A DNA stretch of 64,000 nt from Aquatica leii (GCA_035610365.1 CM069432.1:151761976-151825975), one strand, 5' to 3'; positions 21,968-33,439 are shown, counted from the first letter of the stretch. Numbers and translations: made by a program. Notes: a model not told the origin generated them from the sequence alone.

Positions 21968-23196
21968 GGTCGATGGTGGTGTTTTCGAGGCTATTATTGA
22001 AAAATTTTGGATATTGCCATGATTATTTTGAGAAATTTGAAAATTATCACTTTCTTCAAGAGGAAGAAATTGATTTTCTGGTTGATCTTGAACATTATGA
22101 AGTTCTTCTGATATGAAATTGCGTGGGCCGGTATTTCGAAAATAATTATTATTATGAGATGGTCTCATTGTATTTCTTGTTGAAATTGACATTGGGGTAG
22201 GTTTAAATTCGGATTTTCGCTCAAATACTTCTGCATTAGTGGGAAATCTAGTAGATACTGGCCTACTTTGAACATTAATTGGTGCACTAGGAAAATGATT
22301 TCGATTTTGGTTATAATTTGGCCATAATTTTGGTTAATGTTTTGATTACGGTATTGATTATAATTTGGGTTATATTGGTTAGTATTATTAAAATAAGCAT
22401 TGTTTCTGGATGTAGGGGTCCTAAAGTTTTGATTTTGTGTATTACTTTTATGCGCAGATTTTATAGGTGTTTTCTGTCTAATAAAATTTAAGAAACTAAC
22501 TTGTTGTTTGTGATTATCGTAATTTCTAAATTGTAATAAACAATCTTGTAACGATTCTACATTTTTGTATGAAATAAAGGAACGGTACAGTTCTAATAAT
22601 CCTGCTTTAAAAGTATCTAGCGCTTTACGGGTATACAAATTCGTTTTATAAATTTTAAGATTAACATCTTGTTCGTGAATTGAAATGTGTTCTAATAAAT
22701 ATTGTAATTTTCCTTTAATTTTTTCGTAATATGTGTCATAATTTTCATTTGTTTCTTGAAAACACGTTAGCAAATCATTCTCTAAAACGTTTCTAGGATC
22801 GCCAAAACGATTCAAAAGTGCGGACTTGACATTACTCCAAGTAGAACAATCGCAAGTTACTAAAATGTCTCTTGCAGCATTAATTAATTTAGAACAACAA
22901 ATTTCAAAAAGTAATTTATTTAAAGTACAATTTTCTTCTCCTTTATTTGAATTTTTATATGTGTTAATGAATTTGTCACATTGTTGTAAAAAATAAGATA
23001 AATTGCGGCTTCCTCCTTCGTACTGAGGAATCATTTCTTTAGCAAGATTTATTTCTGTATAGTTTGTCATGACTGTTAAATTAGCGCGATTTATTAATAA
23101 ATTTTCTACTTCAGAAACCGAGTTACTATCAAATTCTAAACTAGTTTTCGATTTTAAATTATTTATTTTATGAGGTGACCGATCGCGAAAGCTCAT
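21965..23196 (-). pseudogene. gag: Errantivirus gag with overlapping -1 frame
   Basis: The 343-codon frame 23196-22165 begins MSFRDRSPHK 370 bp downstream of the primer site. It contains a gypsy-type gag core with YEGGSRNLSYFLQQCD and a long Asn/Gln-rich tail (NYNQYRNQNINQNYGQ). No CCHC knuckle is present, which is usual for errantivirus gag. A second frame (22192-21965) overlaps its end by 28 bp and lies in the -1 frame relative to gag, which is where the pol frame should begin by ribosomal slippage in this group. That frame then stops and the protease is found in yet another frame, so a mutation has intervened. Gag would form the particle core. Confidence 0.7.
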
Positions 23197-23545
23197 AAAG
23201 TATAATTGATAAACATGTATATTATATAATAAAAGGAATTATGTAATAAAAGGATTACTTACAGGAATAAGGTTGCTAATAACATCCCGTAGTTGCAATG
23301 TTTAGTGTGTCTAGTTGAGAAGTTTTCAGCCAGGAAATTTTCTCTAAGACAAGTTTTTGCGTCAATTCAGGCGTTGTGGAAATGCGAAGGCCGTCAAGGA
23401 TTGAAGTCCTACGTTATCGATGAGCCCAATGAATCTTGCAATACTTTATTTTGGATAACGAATAATTATCTTCGTTCTTAATACACAATTAAGATTTAAA
23501 AATCACCGACACTACAATTGAGCCGTTTGTGTAGATCATAGTGTA

Positions 23546-23564
23546 GATCCTGTTCGCAGCGCCA
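23546..23564 (-). promoter_or_regulatory. Primer-binding site of the errantivirus, LTR junction
   Basis: The minus strand reads TGGCGCTGCGAACAGGATC. TGGCGC and AGGAT are shared with primer sites of 17.6/297-type elements that use a serine tRNA. Sequence above 23564 should be the 5' LTR, ending TGACATATT; its outer limit is not visible because no second LTR was found. Confidence 0.5.
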
Positions 23565-24600
23565 AATATGTCAAACACAACTTTAAAGAATTAAAAAATA
23601 AATTTATTTAAAAATTACAAAGTTAATGTTTGGAGAACAGTATATTGTACAATTCTGTTTTAAAATTAATTTGCGTTTCCTTTTATTAACTCGGGAAAAA
23701 TTGTTAATAAAGAGATTTCGTCAATAGCCTAGATTAATGTCACTTACATATTGCAATAAATTTCTTAACGTAATAATAAGCAAAAAGGAAATATTAGTCA
23801 ATTATAACAGTTGGAACATTAGTCATGATTTATACCAAAGGTTATTGAATTCTAATATAATTATATATGTATATATGATACTATCAAAAAATATATAAGT
23901 TATATGTATCTGCGCATATATATATAATTTATATGTAAATTATTTAAATAATGTATATAAAAATCAAGTGTCCGTAAAATTTCGGTTACAATATTTATGT
24001 TTTGCTTCAGTAATTTTCCGCATTCCATTGTAGTTCTTCAAATGAACTTCATCGTTATTACTGCTTACATGATTTCATCTGTGATTTGTTATCTATATAA
24101 AGTTTGAATAGTTTATCTATTATTAATACTAGATAATTTTTAAAAGAAAAAAAATTAACTGTATCTCTATAATTTAAAAATTATCTATTTACTGTTTACT
24201 GTTATGTAGTCTCGCTTTTTTTTTCACTCGTACTCATTTTCTTATTTATGTTTCCCTCTAAAACTACCAACGTATACAAACTTTGGAGGTTAAGATTATT
24301 ATCACATGACGCTATTAGGGAAATAACGTCACCTTAAATTCTTACCGTATTCGTTCGTAAATAAGGGAAGGTAGTATTTTATTAAGGTTCCTTTATTTAA
24401 TAAAAACTTCTGCGCACGCGTAAATGTCAAAATAAGGTTTGCGTTAATAAGGGAAAGCGATCATAACGCGTGCAATTTCCTAATATTGCAGATGACATTA
24501 GTGTCACCAAAAGTGTCGCTACTACCATGACTACTGTTTGTATTGGTAGTGTTTAAGTTGCGGTTATCGTCTGTCTCTGACCTTTGATCGCGTACATTTA
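23565..24600. other. Probable 5' LTR of the errantivirus, then non-coding DNA
   Basis: The first few hundred bases are expected to be LTR; on the minus strand an AATAAA-type signal lies near 23605. Above about 23880 the sequence is a simple TATATA-rich stretch and then unremarkable DNA. No gene. Confidence 0.35.
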
Positions 24601-24619
24601 TGGTATTAACACTAACATG

Positions 24620-25126
24620 AATCTTTACCACACATTACCACAAAAATTACATTTACAATTTAAGTACTTACATTTTTTGCGGTGCGCTTTGCCACAACAC
24701 TTACACTTATCTCGATTTACGTTCCACTGATTACGTGAATGCGTTTGATACTCTTGATTTTGAATTGTAGAATTCCCATTATTTTGCTAGTTGACCTATG
24801 TTGATCTGCGTGCGGTAGATACGACATACACTTCGTTGCGATTAACATTTGTAATCGAATTCGTCATTGCTAATTCTTTTGTTGTAGCAATCTTCAATAA
24901 GGCTTCAACTTTTGAGTCTACTTTTTCTTCAATCAACCTGTCCAATACTGGTCCTGATCTCATGCCGCTGATGAATTTGTCAGCTAAAACGTGTTCTAAC
25001 TGTTTAAACTTACAGTTTAACGCCAACTTTTTTACTCGGACAAACCATTCAGTAGCTGATGAAACTTTTTTAGAGCTTAAGTACCAATATAAAATTGCCA
25101 CTTATAAAGTTTTTTACCACCCTTAA
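24620..25126 (-). pseudogene. gag: Gag fragment of a Mag-like element
   Basis: The frame at 25101-24796 reads a Ty3/gypsy gag C-terminal half: ATEWFVRVKKLALNCKF, then LADKFISGMRSGPVLDRL, and KATEAA-like positions replaced by KIATTKELAM. Just downstream on the same strand comes a Cys/His-rich knuckle, CKCCGKAHRKKC, then CKCNFC. The pattern is like gag of Mag/K02A2.6-type elements. It is followed by stops, and no pol could be found directly downstream. It is likely the continuation of the gag N-terminus at 27881-28099, separated by about 2.7 kb of later insertions. Dead. Confidence 0.55.
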
Positions 25127-26389
25127 ACAGCTACTTCATTAACAGCTTCTCAAGAGTCTTCAACAATGCCTCTTTATGGTATTATTGTTTCTTGAAGTCG
25201 ACTTTGTTACTTTAAAGGAGCTGTTGTTTTTTATTATTCATTTATTGTCATTCATATTTACAAAATGGAGAGCTTACAAAAATTGGGGCAAACAAAACCA
25301 GCTGTTACATTGTTTTCATTAGCTTTAAACTATTCTTTTTACTTTTTTCGTAGGATTTTGTGATCTTAGACGTGTTTTAGTAAGGTTTTTATTCGACAAC
25401 ACAAAATCGATGACCAATGTTCAATCCTTACTGACAAATTGTGCTGTGACTTCATAAATAAGATTCATTTGTAATAGATGGTCTACCGTTACACAGTGAA
25501 GAAAAGATTTAAGAAAGTTTTCCATAGAAAAGAAGCGGAAGGTCAAATATTTTATTAATTTCGTTGTTCGTGTCTTTTCGATTTTCAGCATTATGTAAGA
25601 AATATAAGTACGATTAGTTTTCACCTAATCAAACATTCAATGGTTATTTATTTAATCATTTAGTATAAGTACCTACGTTGTTTGAAAACTAATTGTACTA
25701 TGTATTACTGAAATTTTTTGTTTTATTTTTTTTCGTATTCTTTCTTTCATGCAAAACATCTCCAATATGCTAACGAATCATACCTCTTGTATATCCCATA
25801 TTTTGAGATGGTATCCAGTTTAGATAGGTAACATCTTCTAATACTGCAGGTTTATCTTCGATTTTTTGATTTCGTGAAACTTTCTCTTTAAATTGCAGCG
25901 TAGTCTGTGCTGTTGTGGGAGTTCATTTTTATGCACAAATATATGTCAAAACAGGAATTGAATTCTCTGCTAAAATTTAAATGCAACGGAAAAAAAAAAC
26001 AACATACATTCATTGAACCACATACTAATTAAACCACACTTAATCCTTGTTTTGTATTATTGCCTTATAAATATAAGCAATAACAATCCACACACACAGA
26101 AAAATAAATACTTAAAAAATCTCAAAAACATCTGTTACACGGTTGTTAATACTGAAAATATTTTGATAAGTCGTGTAATGCCGAATAGAGAATCAACTTA
26201 TTAAAATCATCAAAAATTTATCAATTATACCTATAATTACAGCAATTTTTTATAAAAAGTATTGGTTTGAACACAAATAACTATTTCAAATTCAAAATCT
26301 AAAACTATAATCTAAAACGGCCATATTTTTTGTATTTTAAAATCAAAAATTATTAAAATATTAAGCAGTCCGTGAACGCAACATGTAAG
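25127..26389. other. Mostly non-coding; one coding-like minus-strand segment
   Basis: Between the gag fragment and the inverted repeat, only one segment looks coding: 25922-25770 on the minus strand, about 50 codons ending TAG, with YLNWIPSQNMGYTRGMIR at its end. I do not recognise it. The rest shows nothing beyond short A/T repeats. Confidence 0.3.
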
Positions 26390-27379
26390 ATGTACAGTGT
26401 GTAGACTTTTACGTTGCGCGCTACCTGCACAAAACCCTGGTAAGGTCGACAATAAAGTATTATCCTTTAAAGTGATTACGAAGGTGTTAAAACATTTCTT
26501 TAGAAAAATACATAAAGAATTACTGTAATCTTTAAGAATCAAGTTCTTATATTGTCGTATACCTACTCAAAAAATAAATAAAAACCCATGTATAATATTA
26601 GTACTGCTGAAAATACATCAGTTATTAAATATTTCTTAAAAAGCAATTTTATTTTGACTTAAATATTACTTATTTATTTCAAAATTTGAGTTACAGTACT
26701 TAAGCATAAATAATGTTTGTGAAGCATTAGTAAACTCAATAGATTAAGAGACTGTGTAGATAAGAATGGTTTGTGGACCAAATACTAGGTTTTTTTATAT
26801 GTAGGATATAATAATTATTTGGATTAATTATTAATATTATGTAAAATTTTGTATAAAATATTTTTTTAAATCAACGAATTCTTGTAACAAAGTTAGTTAA
26901 AACTTGAATATTTGGTTTATTAGAAATTCCGTTTTATCATTATCTTAAAAAGGTCTCATTGTTTAAGAATTTAAAAATATATACGATTAACACTTCTATT
27001 TATTATAATTCCATTCTAATCACTTTATTGTATTCGTTTTCACATTTTAAAGCATGTAACGCCTCTGTTATTGCTGTAACTCAAATTTTAAAATAAACGA
27101 GTAATATTCAAGTCAAAATGAACTTGTCCTTTAAGAAATAATTAATCATTTATGTATTTTCAGTAGTATAACATTATACACCAGTTTTATTTATTTTTTG
27201 TGTAGGTATACGACAATATATAAGAACTTGATTTTAAAAGATTGCAGTAATTGCTTATGTATTTTTCTAAAGAAATGCTGTAATACCTTCGTAATCACTT
27301 CAAAGGATAATACTTTATTGTTGACCTTACCAGGGTTTTGTGCAGGTAGCGCGCAACGTAAAAGTCTACACACTGTACC
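26390..27379. repeat. Long inverted repeat: two ~307-bp arms, 377-bp loop
   Basis: The left arm (26390-26696) and right arm (27074-27379) are inverse complements with roughly 85-90% identity by eye, starting at GTACAGTGTGTAGAC and ending at TTTGAGTTACAG. Frames of 69-76 codons in the arms are mirror images of each other and not genes. A transcript across this region would fold into a long hairpin. Arm sequence continues on the right into a tRNA-like box, so the arms may be two inverted SINE-like copies. Confidence 0.7.
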
Positions 27380-27380
27380 A

Positions 27381-27460
27381 TATCTCAGTTGGAATATCAA
27401 ATAATGAGGAATCCATTAAGTAGGAGATCGTAGGTTTAAATCTGACCCGGGGAAAATTCA
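27381..27460 (+). mobile_element. tRNA-derived SINE head (A and B boxes)
   Basis: TATCTCAGTTGG (27381-27392) matches a tRNA A box in 11 of 12 positions. GGTTTAAATCT (27433-27443) is a recognisable but worn B box, about 40 nt downstream. The segment does not fold as a full tRNA. Downstream to about 27580 is a short unremarkable tail. Confidence 0.45.
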
Positions 27461-27582
27461 AGCAACCATTATTTAAGTGTGTAAATATGCGTTTTTAAAA
27501 TATACATGTATAATAAATGCCTGACGTAGGCAAACGAAGAAGTAAAATAGTTACAATAAGTAAAATCAATTTTATTCTTTGG

Positions 27583-27880
27583 TTAATTATTAAGCTACTT
27601 AAAGGTAGTAAAAATAAAGCTATTTAAACTGTACAGTTGTTTCTGAAAGGTGGTTTACGATTGCTTTACAGTTTTGCTAGTACCACAAAAAGCTATATAA
27701 GCCCGATTTTAATGCATTAAAAGAGCTCCGTAACAGCTACATAACTGCTGAATTTTTCGCTACTTAAACGCTTCGAGACTTCAGTTTTTTTACAAGCCAC
27801 TTAAAAGTGTTCTAAAGAGCAACTTTAAAAGTTAAAGTAGTTATAAAAAAGCCGGTTTAAGCTAAAATTTGCTCACTGGG
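27583..27880 (-). mobile_element. Dispersed MITE-like repeat, copy 2, inserted in gag
   Basis: This is the inverse-orientation copy of 3091-3406. Its CCCAGTGAGC terminus lies exactly at 27880, where the gag reading frame breaks off. The last seven codons of the gag ORF (PSEQILA) are translated from this repeat. Confidence 0.65.
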
Positions 27881-28099
27881 CAGATCTCGTAGGGTTGTAT
27901 AAACTGTTTCGTTTACATTGCTGAGTAATAACGCCTTTTTTATGGTTTCATTATCATTTACTTGATTGGCTATACATACTTGTTCGAACCTTACTTCGTA
28001 CGTTGTAAAATCGTTATCGGTACCTCTGAATTGAGAGATTGTACCAGTATAACCAGCTATCTTGCAGTTCTTCAATTTTTTGAAGTTTTTTTCTTTGCC
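27881..28099 (-). pseudogene. gag: Gag N-terminal fragment of the Mag-like element
   Basis: Starting near MKNCKIAGY (28075), the minus strand encodes a gag N-terminal core with DFTTYEVRFEQVCIANQV and then NVNETVYTTLRDL. This is typical of Mag/K02A2.6-type gypsy gag, which begins shortly after the primer site. The frame runs into the inserted MITE at 27880 and stops there. It belongs with the LTR and primer site directly upstream (28104-28342) and probably with the gag piece at 24620-25126. Confidence 0.65.
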
Positions 28100-28103
28100 G
28101 TTT

Positions 28104-28115
28104 ACCTCGTCGCCA
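28104..28115 (-). promoter_or_regulatory. Primer-binding site (serine tRNA type)
   Basis: TGGCGACGAGGT on the minus strand, two bases after the LTR. It matches the 3' end of insect tRNA-Ser(GCU), as in Mag elements, and is almost identical to the site of the 41.4-47.2 kb element. Confidence 0.7.
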
Positions 28116-28117
28116 TG

Positions 28118-28342
28118 TGTTATATATGCGTGGTTGCATATTAAATACGTTAATTAAACAACATTATGTTTATTGAGACCACATAGTTGAATTACATTGC
28201 TTGGGTTACATCTATCGGTATAAGTCCTATTGCTTGTATCTCGTGGTCATTAACTGCCTGCACATACTTCCGCTCGTGAGTTGACATCCCCTTCTAGCGT
28301 TTCCTCATTAGGCGCGCATTATACAAATGTTCATACATTACA
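28118..28342 (-). mobile_element. 5' LTR of Mag-like element (225 bp)
   Basis: Plus-strand TGTTATATATGCG to CATACATTACA, with TG/CA ends. The primer site and gag on the low-coordinate side show the minus orientation. A shorter copy lies at 8509-8696. Confidence 0.7.
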
Positions 28343-29833
28343 ATTATAATATGCAAGGTTAACACAATTGCCATATTTGGATTACGCAGAGACTGGTACT
28401 TTGCGTAAACGCCGTTGTAAAGTACTCAATTCAAATTTGCAATTTTTTAGAAAAACAAAAAGTTTTAACATGTATTTATTAATAATATGTAACAGAATTT
28501 TATATAATTGTGTTTTTGATACAATATATAAAAGAAAAATGTGTATATGTGAAAGCAAACAGAAGTATAATTTCTAATAAAGTAAAAACGTTTTTATGTT
28601 TTAAAAATTGTTTTAGAAAACATTTTTAAAACGTTGTAGCGTTTTTAAAGCACGAAAAAAAGTTTCCCTGCTGATCGAGTTGCTCAGGGTCAGTGGGCAC
28701 CAGCCTCTAATTTTTTTAAAACAATCCTAACTTCAAAATTTCATGTGGGTAATCTTAAATGATCTTTTATTGCACACCTAAATATATTTAATCAAAGAAA
28801 TATATAACGTTATACCATTGATTATAAACGTTTATAGATAGCCAGTCGGATAGAATTGTTTGTTCAATTTCAATGCTTTAATTTTTCCCAGTAGATCATC
28901 TTAAATAAAAACAATAGTTTACTTATGGATTGGAACACTGCATTATCTCTTGTTATGTAAACAATTAAATTATTCTATATGCGAGATGCTGTTTTAACAA
29001 TTCAGTGTTTAGAACATCTAAATTTAAATTATTTTAATATTAAACATGAAAGTTAAACATTTTACAATATCGTATGAATATGTACAAACGATTTTATTTT
29101 ACTACAAATTTTTATAAGATCAAGTCCTAATCAACGACGAATCAACGGCCAATTACTTGAATGAATGTTGTAACTTAACTCTAAGATAAAATCACATAAA
29201 ACGCTGTTTTTTGAATAAAATAGTCCCGATTTAGTCAATATAGGCAACCAACAATTCGTAGTTTAGCACATATTTCAGTTTGTAGGCTTATTTGTTAACT
29301 AAATAATAAACAACATTATATATAGATTTTTAAAAAAAACTATATTTTATCGAAACGTTATTGCGACATTTTTTTTAAAAAAAAAAAGTTTTCACTGATT
29401 AAATTAAACATATATTTCCAAATAAAGAACTTTCCTATGTTCCTACAATTTTTATAAAAATCCTGAAAGCAATTCTGAACATTATTTATACGAAATTGTT
29501 GCTAAAAATGATTTTTCACGGTTTATAATTAATGTTTCTGCTAAGTGGCGCTCCCAACTTTCTAGCCGGCAATGACCGTAACAATTGTTATCTTTGATTT
29601 TACGCTGACTTTCCTTATCGTGTTTTGGTTTTATATTTAATTACCGTTGGGTTTCATTGTGAGTTTTATCATCTCGTTCATTATTAGTGTGAATATAATA
29701 TTTTGTATTCGCGGTTCTCATCTTTTAAAAACCTTTATTTTTACGTAATGTTAGTTAGAGTGTTAGTTAGTGTTAGTGTGAAAAAAATACTGTTAAAAAA
29801 GTGCGCTTAAGTGTTTTTTGTCAGCAAACCGCA
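28343..29833. other. Non-coding upstream flank of the Mutator-like element
   Basis: No gene is visible. The 5' end and promoter of the Mutator-like element must lie here, but I could not define its terminal inverted repeats. Confidence 0.35.
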
Positions 29834-30752
29834 ATGGGTAATAGAAATAAATGGAAAAACACAAAACTGCCATCGGCAAGACCCCGCAATCGTAGATTGG
29901 CTCAATTAAGAAGGTGAGTAAACTAATCTACAATTTTGCCGAGTTATGACTACATACCATTTTTCAGATATCAAGCGACAAGTTGCAAAACTCCCTGTCT
30001 TGACGAAAAAGACAATCTACAGGAACCCGTCGTCTCGAGAGTGCAGACAGTGCAGTCAAATTTATCACATGAAGTCACTGATAAAAGTAATGCACCTCCT
30101 GCTGTTGACAGCCACGCCATTATTGCAATCGAGGAGCCTAAAGAAGAGGGCATTGAAGAGCGTGTAGGCGTGATAAATAAAATAATGGAGGAATCTGAAG
30201 AAGAAGTATTAGAAATTGAGCCGCAACGTGAACTACAACAAGAATTTCATCCAGAAGGTAGACGTTTAGTTGCTATTGACTGGTTTTTCCAACAACTACT
30301 TGGTATAAAAGATCACGGGGCATGTGGGTGCAACATCACTAATATGTTTATATTAAAAGAAAATAGATTTGGTTTAAACAGCATCATTACATTAAAATGT
30401 AAAATGTGCAATAAACTTATGGACATATCTACGGACTACCCACAGAAAACAGAATTATGCGTAAATGAGGCAGCAACCTGATTGGATACTCTACTGCCAA
30501 TGAAGTCATGGCGGTATTGAACGTCCCTTTTATGTCTACTGGAACGTTTAATCGATGTCAAGATAATGTAGCTGACGCTATTCATTTTGCAGCTATGAAA
30601 CAGATTGAAGAATGTGGTGCAGAAGAAGCACGACTGGCTCGTTTACAAGGGAACGTTGATGTGGATGGTATCCCTACAATAAGTGTAATAGCCGATGGAG
30701 CATGGAGCAAACGCTCATACAATCTCAATTACAATATGCTTCATCTGGAGTT
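29834..30752 (+). pseudogene. Mutator-like transposase, N-terminal part (two exons)
   Basis: Exon 1 (29834-29913) begins MGNRNKWKNTK and is Arg/Lys-rich. A donor GTGAGT at 29914 and acceptor TTTTTCAG at 29967 define a 54-bp intron. Exon 2 continues in phase with RYQATSCKTPCLDEKD, an acidic stretch, then GACGCNI and LKCKMCNK, a likely Cys-type zinc-binding site. A one-base frameshift near 30478 leads to STANEVMAVLNVPFM and VIADGAWSKRSYN, the block with the first catalytic Asp. A 2-bp insertion near 30735 shifts the frame again just before the exon end SSGV. A donor GTAAGT follows at 30753. It would encode a DDE transposase that moves this element. Two frameshifts make it a pseudogene. Confidence 0.7.
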
Positions 30753-31129
30753 GTAAGTAATTTTTGAAACTTTTCTTATTCAATTGGCAGGAAAATCTTC
30801 GGAAATACAGAATGTACTACACTACTAAATGTTATATAGGTAGACTTTTTCGAAAATTTTACAGCTGTTAAATATTCATTCTGTTTGCCCAACCCTGTAT
30901 TATTTTCATATACTGGGTCCTAGCTGAACCTTACAATCGACAATAACTCAAAAATGATTACTACTATCTAGAGCTCTTAATTATTTTTGGATTACACAAA
31001 GCAAAATAATTTCAAAGTTTAACTAGGATGCTTGTGTAATACAATTAGTGTTACCATAGAACGTACAGTCAACCCTAATAACTTTTGTTCTTAAACGCAC
31101 TTATAGTATGTATATCTTTTTTTTTTCAG

Positions 31130-32353
31130 GCATGCATAATTGGAAAACAGACTGGAAAGATTCTTTTCTTAGCAGTTAGAAATAAATTCTGCTGCATTTG
31201 CGCCCGTGCAGAAAATACTAAAACAGAAGCTGCTGAACATAAATGTTACAAAAACTTTTCTGGTTCATCCACAGCGATGGAGTCTGACATAATTGTCGAG
31301 GGCTTCCAAAAAAGCCTAGAAATGCATGGCGTCAAATATACACAACTGATAGGTGACGGAGATAGCAGCGTTACTAAAAAACTTGTAGAATTGCGACCAT
31401 ATGGAACAACTTTGGTAGAAAAGGTAGAATGTGTAAATCATTTATGTCGCAACTTTTCCAAACACATTCGTGAAATTGTGACAACGAAAAGAAGCAATTC
31501 AAAAAATTTACCTGTTTCCCGGGCATTACGTGATGTTCTTAGTAAGAATTTGTATCGACTGGTGGCTGCTGTAAAAAAAGCAATACAATATCGAAGACAA
31601 GGTGAAGGCAGTATTACGGAACAAATATCGCTTTTGATTGGGGATTTAAAAAATGCTCCATCTCATGTTTTTGGGCAACATAGACAGTGCCACGAGAGAA
31701 ATTATTTCAATTGCCAAAAAGACGATTGTGAAATAAATTATGTTGATAGAATATCTGAATGCGGTCTTTATCAAGATATTGAACACTGCTTCACAAGACT
31801 GATAGAGAATGCTTTTAGTTTAATTATGAATATGACCAATAATATGGCCGAGCAGTACAATTCAGTAGTTTGTAAATTTTCTGGAGGAAAAAGAATAAAT
31901 TATTCGCAGAAACGATCTTACACTACAAGATGTGAAGCCGCATCATTATCATTTAATACTGGTTCGGTTTACTATAGAGTCATGCATAAAGAATTAATTA
32001 AAAAAAGTACTCGTGGTGTTACAAAAAAATACGTGGAAAGATTAAGAAGACAAAAATCATACTACGCAAAGTACAAGCTAGGTAAAAAAGAACTTTTCAA
32101 AAAAAAAGCACCTGCTTTACCTGATGAGCATTATGGCGCAGTAAACAATAATGTTTCAGATATTTCTAAAGAAGAATATTTAGTAAAGGCCGCAGAGTTC
32201 TTAACCAGTTTAAATAAAACTTCTGAAGAAATTCGAGAAATTGAAGAGAAGACCAGGGGGCAAGCAGGAAATCCTGTATGGTTTCACGAACGAACATATA
32301 GACTGACTGCTTTAAGACTTTAAGAAAATCTGCACAATGCGAGATACTACTTC
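31130..32353 (+). pseudogene. Mutator-like transposase, catalytic core
   Basis: After a 377-bp intron (30753-31129, acceptor TTTTTTCAG) the frame resumes exactly with ACIIGKQTGKIL. An uninterrupted 398 codons follow. They hold CCICARAEN (Cys pair), KNFSGSSTAMESDII, then LIGDGDSSV with the second catalytic Asp, VECVNHLCRN, and NNMAEQYNSVVCK with the likely catalytic Glu. The basic C-terminal part (GGKRINYSQ, KKKAPALPDEHYG) leads to a stop at 32323. The segment 32324-32353 restores the YqaJ reading after small frameshifts. The same blocks occur in the divergent copy at 62.6-64 kb, which supports this as the conserved core. Confidence 0.8.
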
Positions 32354-32714
32354 ATGTGTAAGCGCACAGTCAACACTCTTTTATATGGCAATTTTCAAGG
32401 CAACACGAGTACACGATATGGAAGGAGAAATGAACTACGAGCAATAAATCAATTTGAAAAGGAATTTGGTCTCACCGTTGAGCAGTGTGGTTTTTTCATC
32501 GATTCAGAAATATGCATACTTGGAGCTAGCCCAGATGGATTGATTGGTCAAGACTGCATAATTGAAATTAAATGTTCGGCAACTGCTAAAGACTACACTC
32601 CCGCTAATGCTATAAATAAAAAAATAATCAAATACGCTACCTTAGATGAAGATGACGCTTTACATTTGAAATCCAATTGCGATTATTATTTTCAAATACA
32701 AGGACAATTACATA
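32354..32714 (+). pseudogene. YqaJ-type nuclease domain of the Mutator-like element, first part
   Basis: The frame carries the hallmarks of a YqaJ/lambda-exonuclease-like nuclease: TRYGRRNE with the early Glu, GASPDGLIG with the catalytic Asp, IIEIKC with the Glu and Lys, and YYFQIQGQLHM with the conserved Gln. In phage, YqaJ-type enzymes resect DNA ends during recombination. Here the domain is the C-terminal part of a transposon polyprotein. The reading is cut at 32714 by an LTR element and continues at 36903. The last residues of the open frame (SETDRK) are translated from LTR sequence. The function of this fusion in transposition is not established. Confidence 0.75.
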
Positions 32715-33259
32715 TGTCAGAGACGGATCGAAAATAAAAGGGGCTTCGCTGGGCGTTTGTACTGGGTTAGACTGCATCGATAATTTATTACAAGTGAATA
32801 ACGCACGACACTGACCGTTTACGCAATTTATTTACTATAGCAAAAGTTACGATTACAGATTTCAAACAAAGTCATTAACACAAACAAACAAAGCTGATTT
32901 CATTAATATAAAAATTAAATTTATAAACGTTTAATGATCAACACTGGAACAAACGATCCGACACCAGCTCTTTTATCTTATCAAGTTGTCACCACTAAAT
33001 CTCATTTCCATCTCCCCTCTTACAAGTTATATTTTTCAGCTAGTGTCGTTCCATTCGCATGAAAGATTGTAATTCCACGCGCGTTCCTATGCCCATAAAA
33101 GGCAATAATACAAAATATCAAATCCTTATTGGTTGATTCTAAGTTATTAAGTTACAAAGACTAAACATTTGAAACATAATTTATGGGAACACAAACAAAT
33201 AAGTGCACGTGTACACAATCCATGGCCGCAGGCAGGGTTTATATTCGGTGCCTCCGACA
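32715..33259 (-). repeat. 3' LTR (545 bp)
   Basis: Plus-strand TGTCAGAGACGG to GGTGCCTCCGACA, with TG/CA ends. Compared with 36358-36902 I see two differences near 32851-32862 and one near 33076. No polypurine tract is evident beside it. Confidence 0.85.
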
Positions 33260-33439
33260 CGGCCATTCTGACATTTTGCACGTCCTCGGGCAATTGTAAA
33301 AAGGAAGTTGCTGCAACGTAAATAACAATGCCATTTCAATTGATACCGCTCGTCCATTCTGACGAAATAGAAAACATCAAGAAGTAGATCAAGTAACAAT
33401 TTTAAGTTACATCAAACAAAAAAAAAATCTAATTTGGCA

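Larger units (their letters stand above)
17110..23564 (-). mobile_element. Decayed errantivirus-type endogenous retrovirus
   Basis: Reading down the minus strand the order is primer site, gag, protease, reverse transcriptase, RNase H, integrase and env, as in insect errantiviruses (Ty3/gypsy with env). Multiple frameshifts and stops inactivate pol. The env 3' part is rearranged, with one piece in inverse orientation. No 3' LTR matching the 5' side could be found below 17.1 kb, so the 3' end appears to be lost. Confidence 0.8.

Noticed and set aside
23565-24000. A defined errantivirus 5' LTR with exact borders
   Set aside because: No matching 3' LTR was found, so the outer limit cannot be set.
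26312-27404. Mirror ORFs of 69-82 codons with GFCAGSAQRKSLHTV
   Set aside because: They lie in the two arms of the inverted repeat and are the same DNA read twice; no family similarity.
27381-27460. A functional tRNA gene
   Set aside because: A and B boxes are present, but the acceptor, D and anticodon stems do not pair; a SINE head is the better reading.
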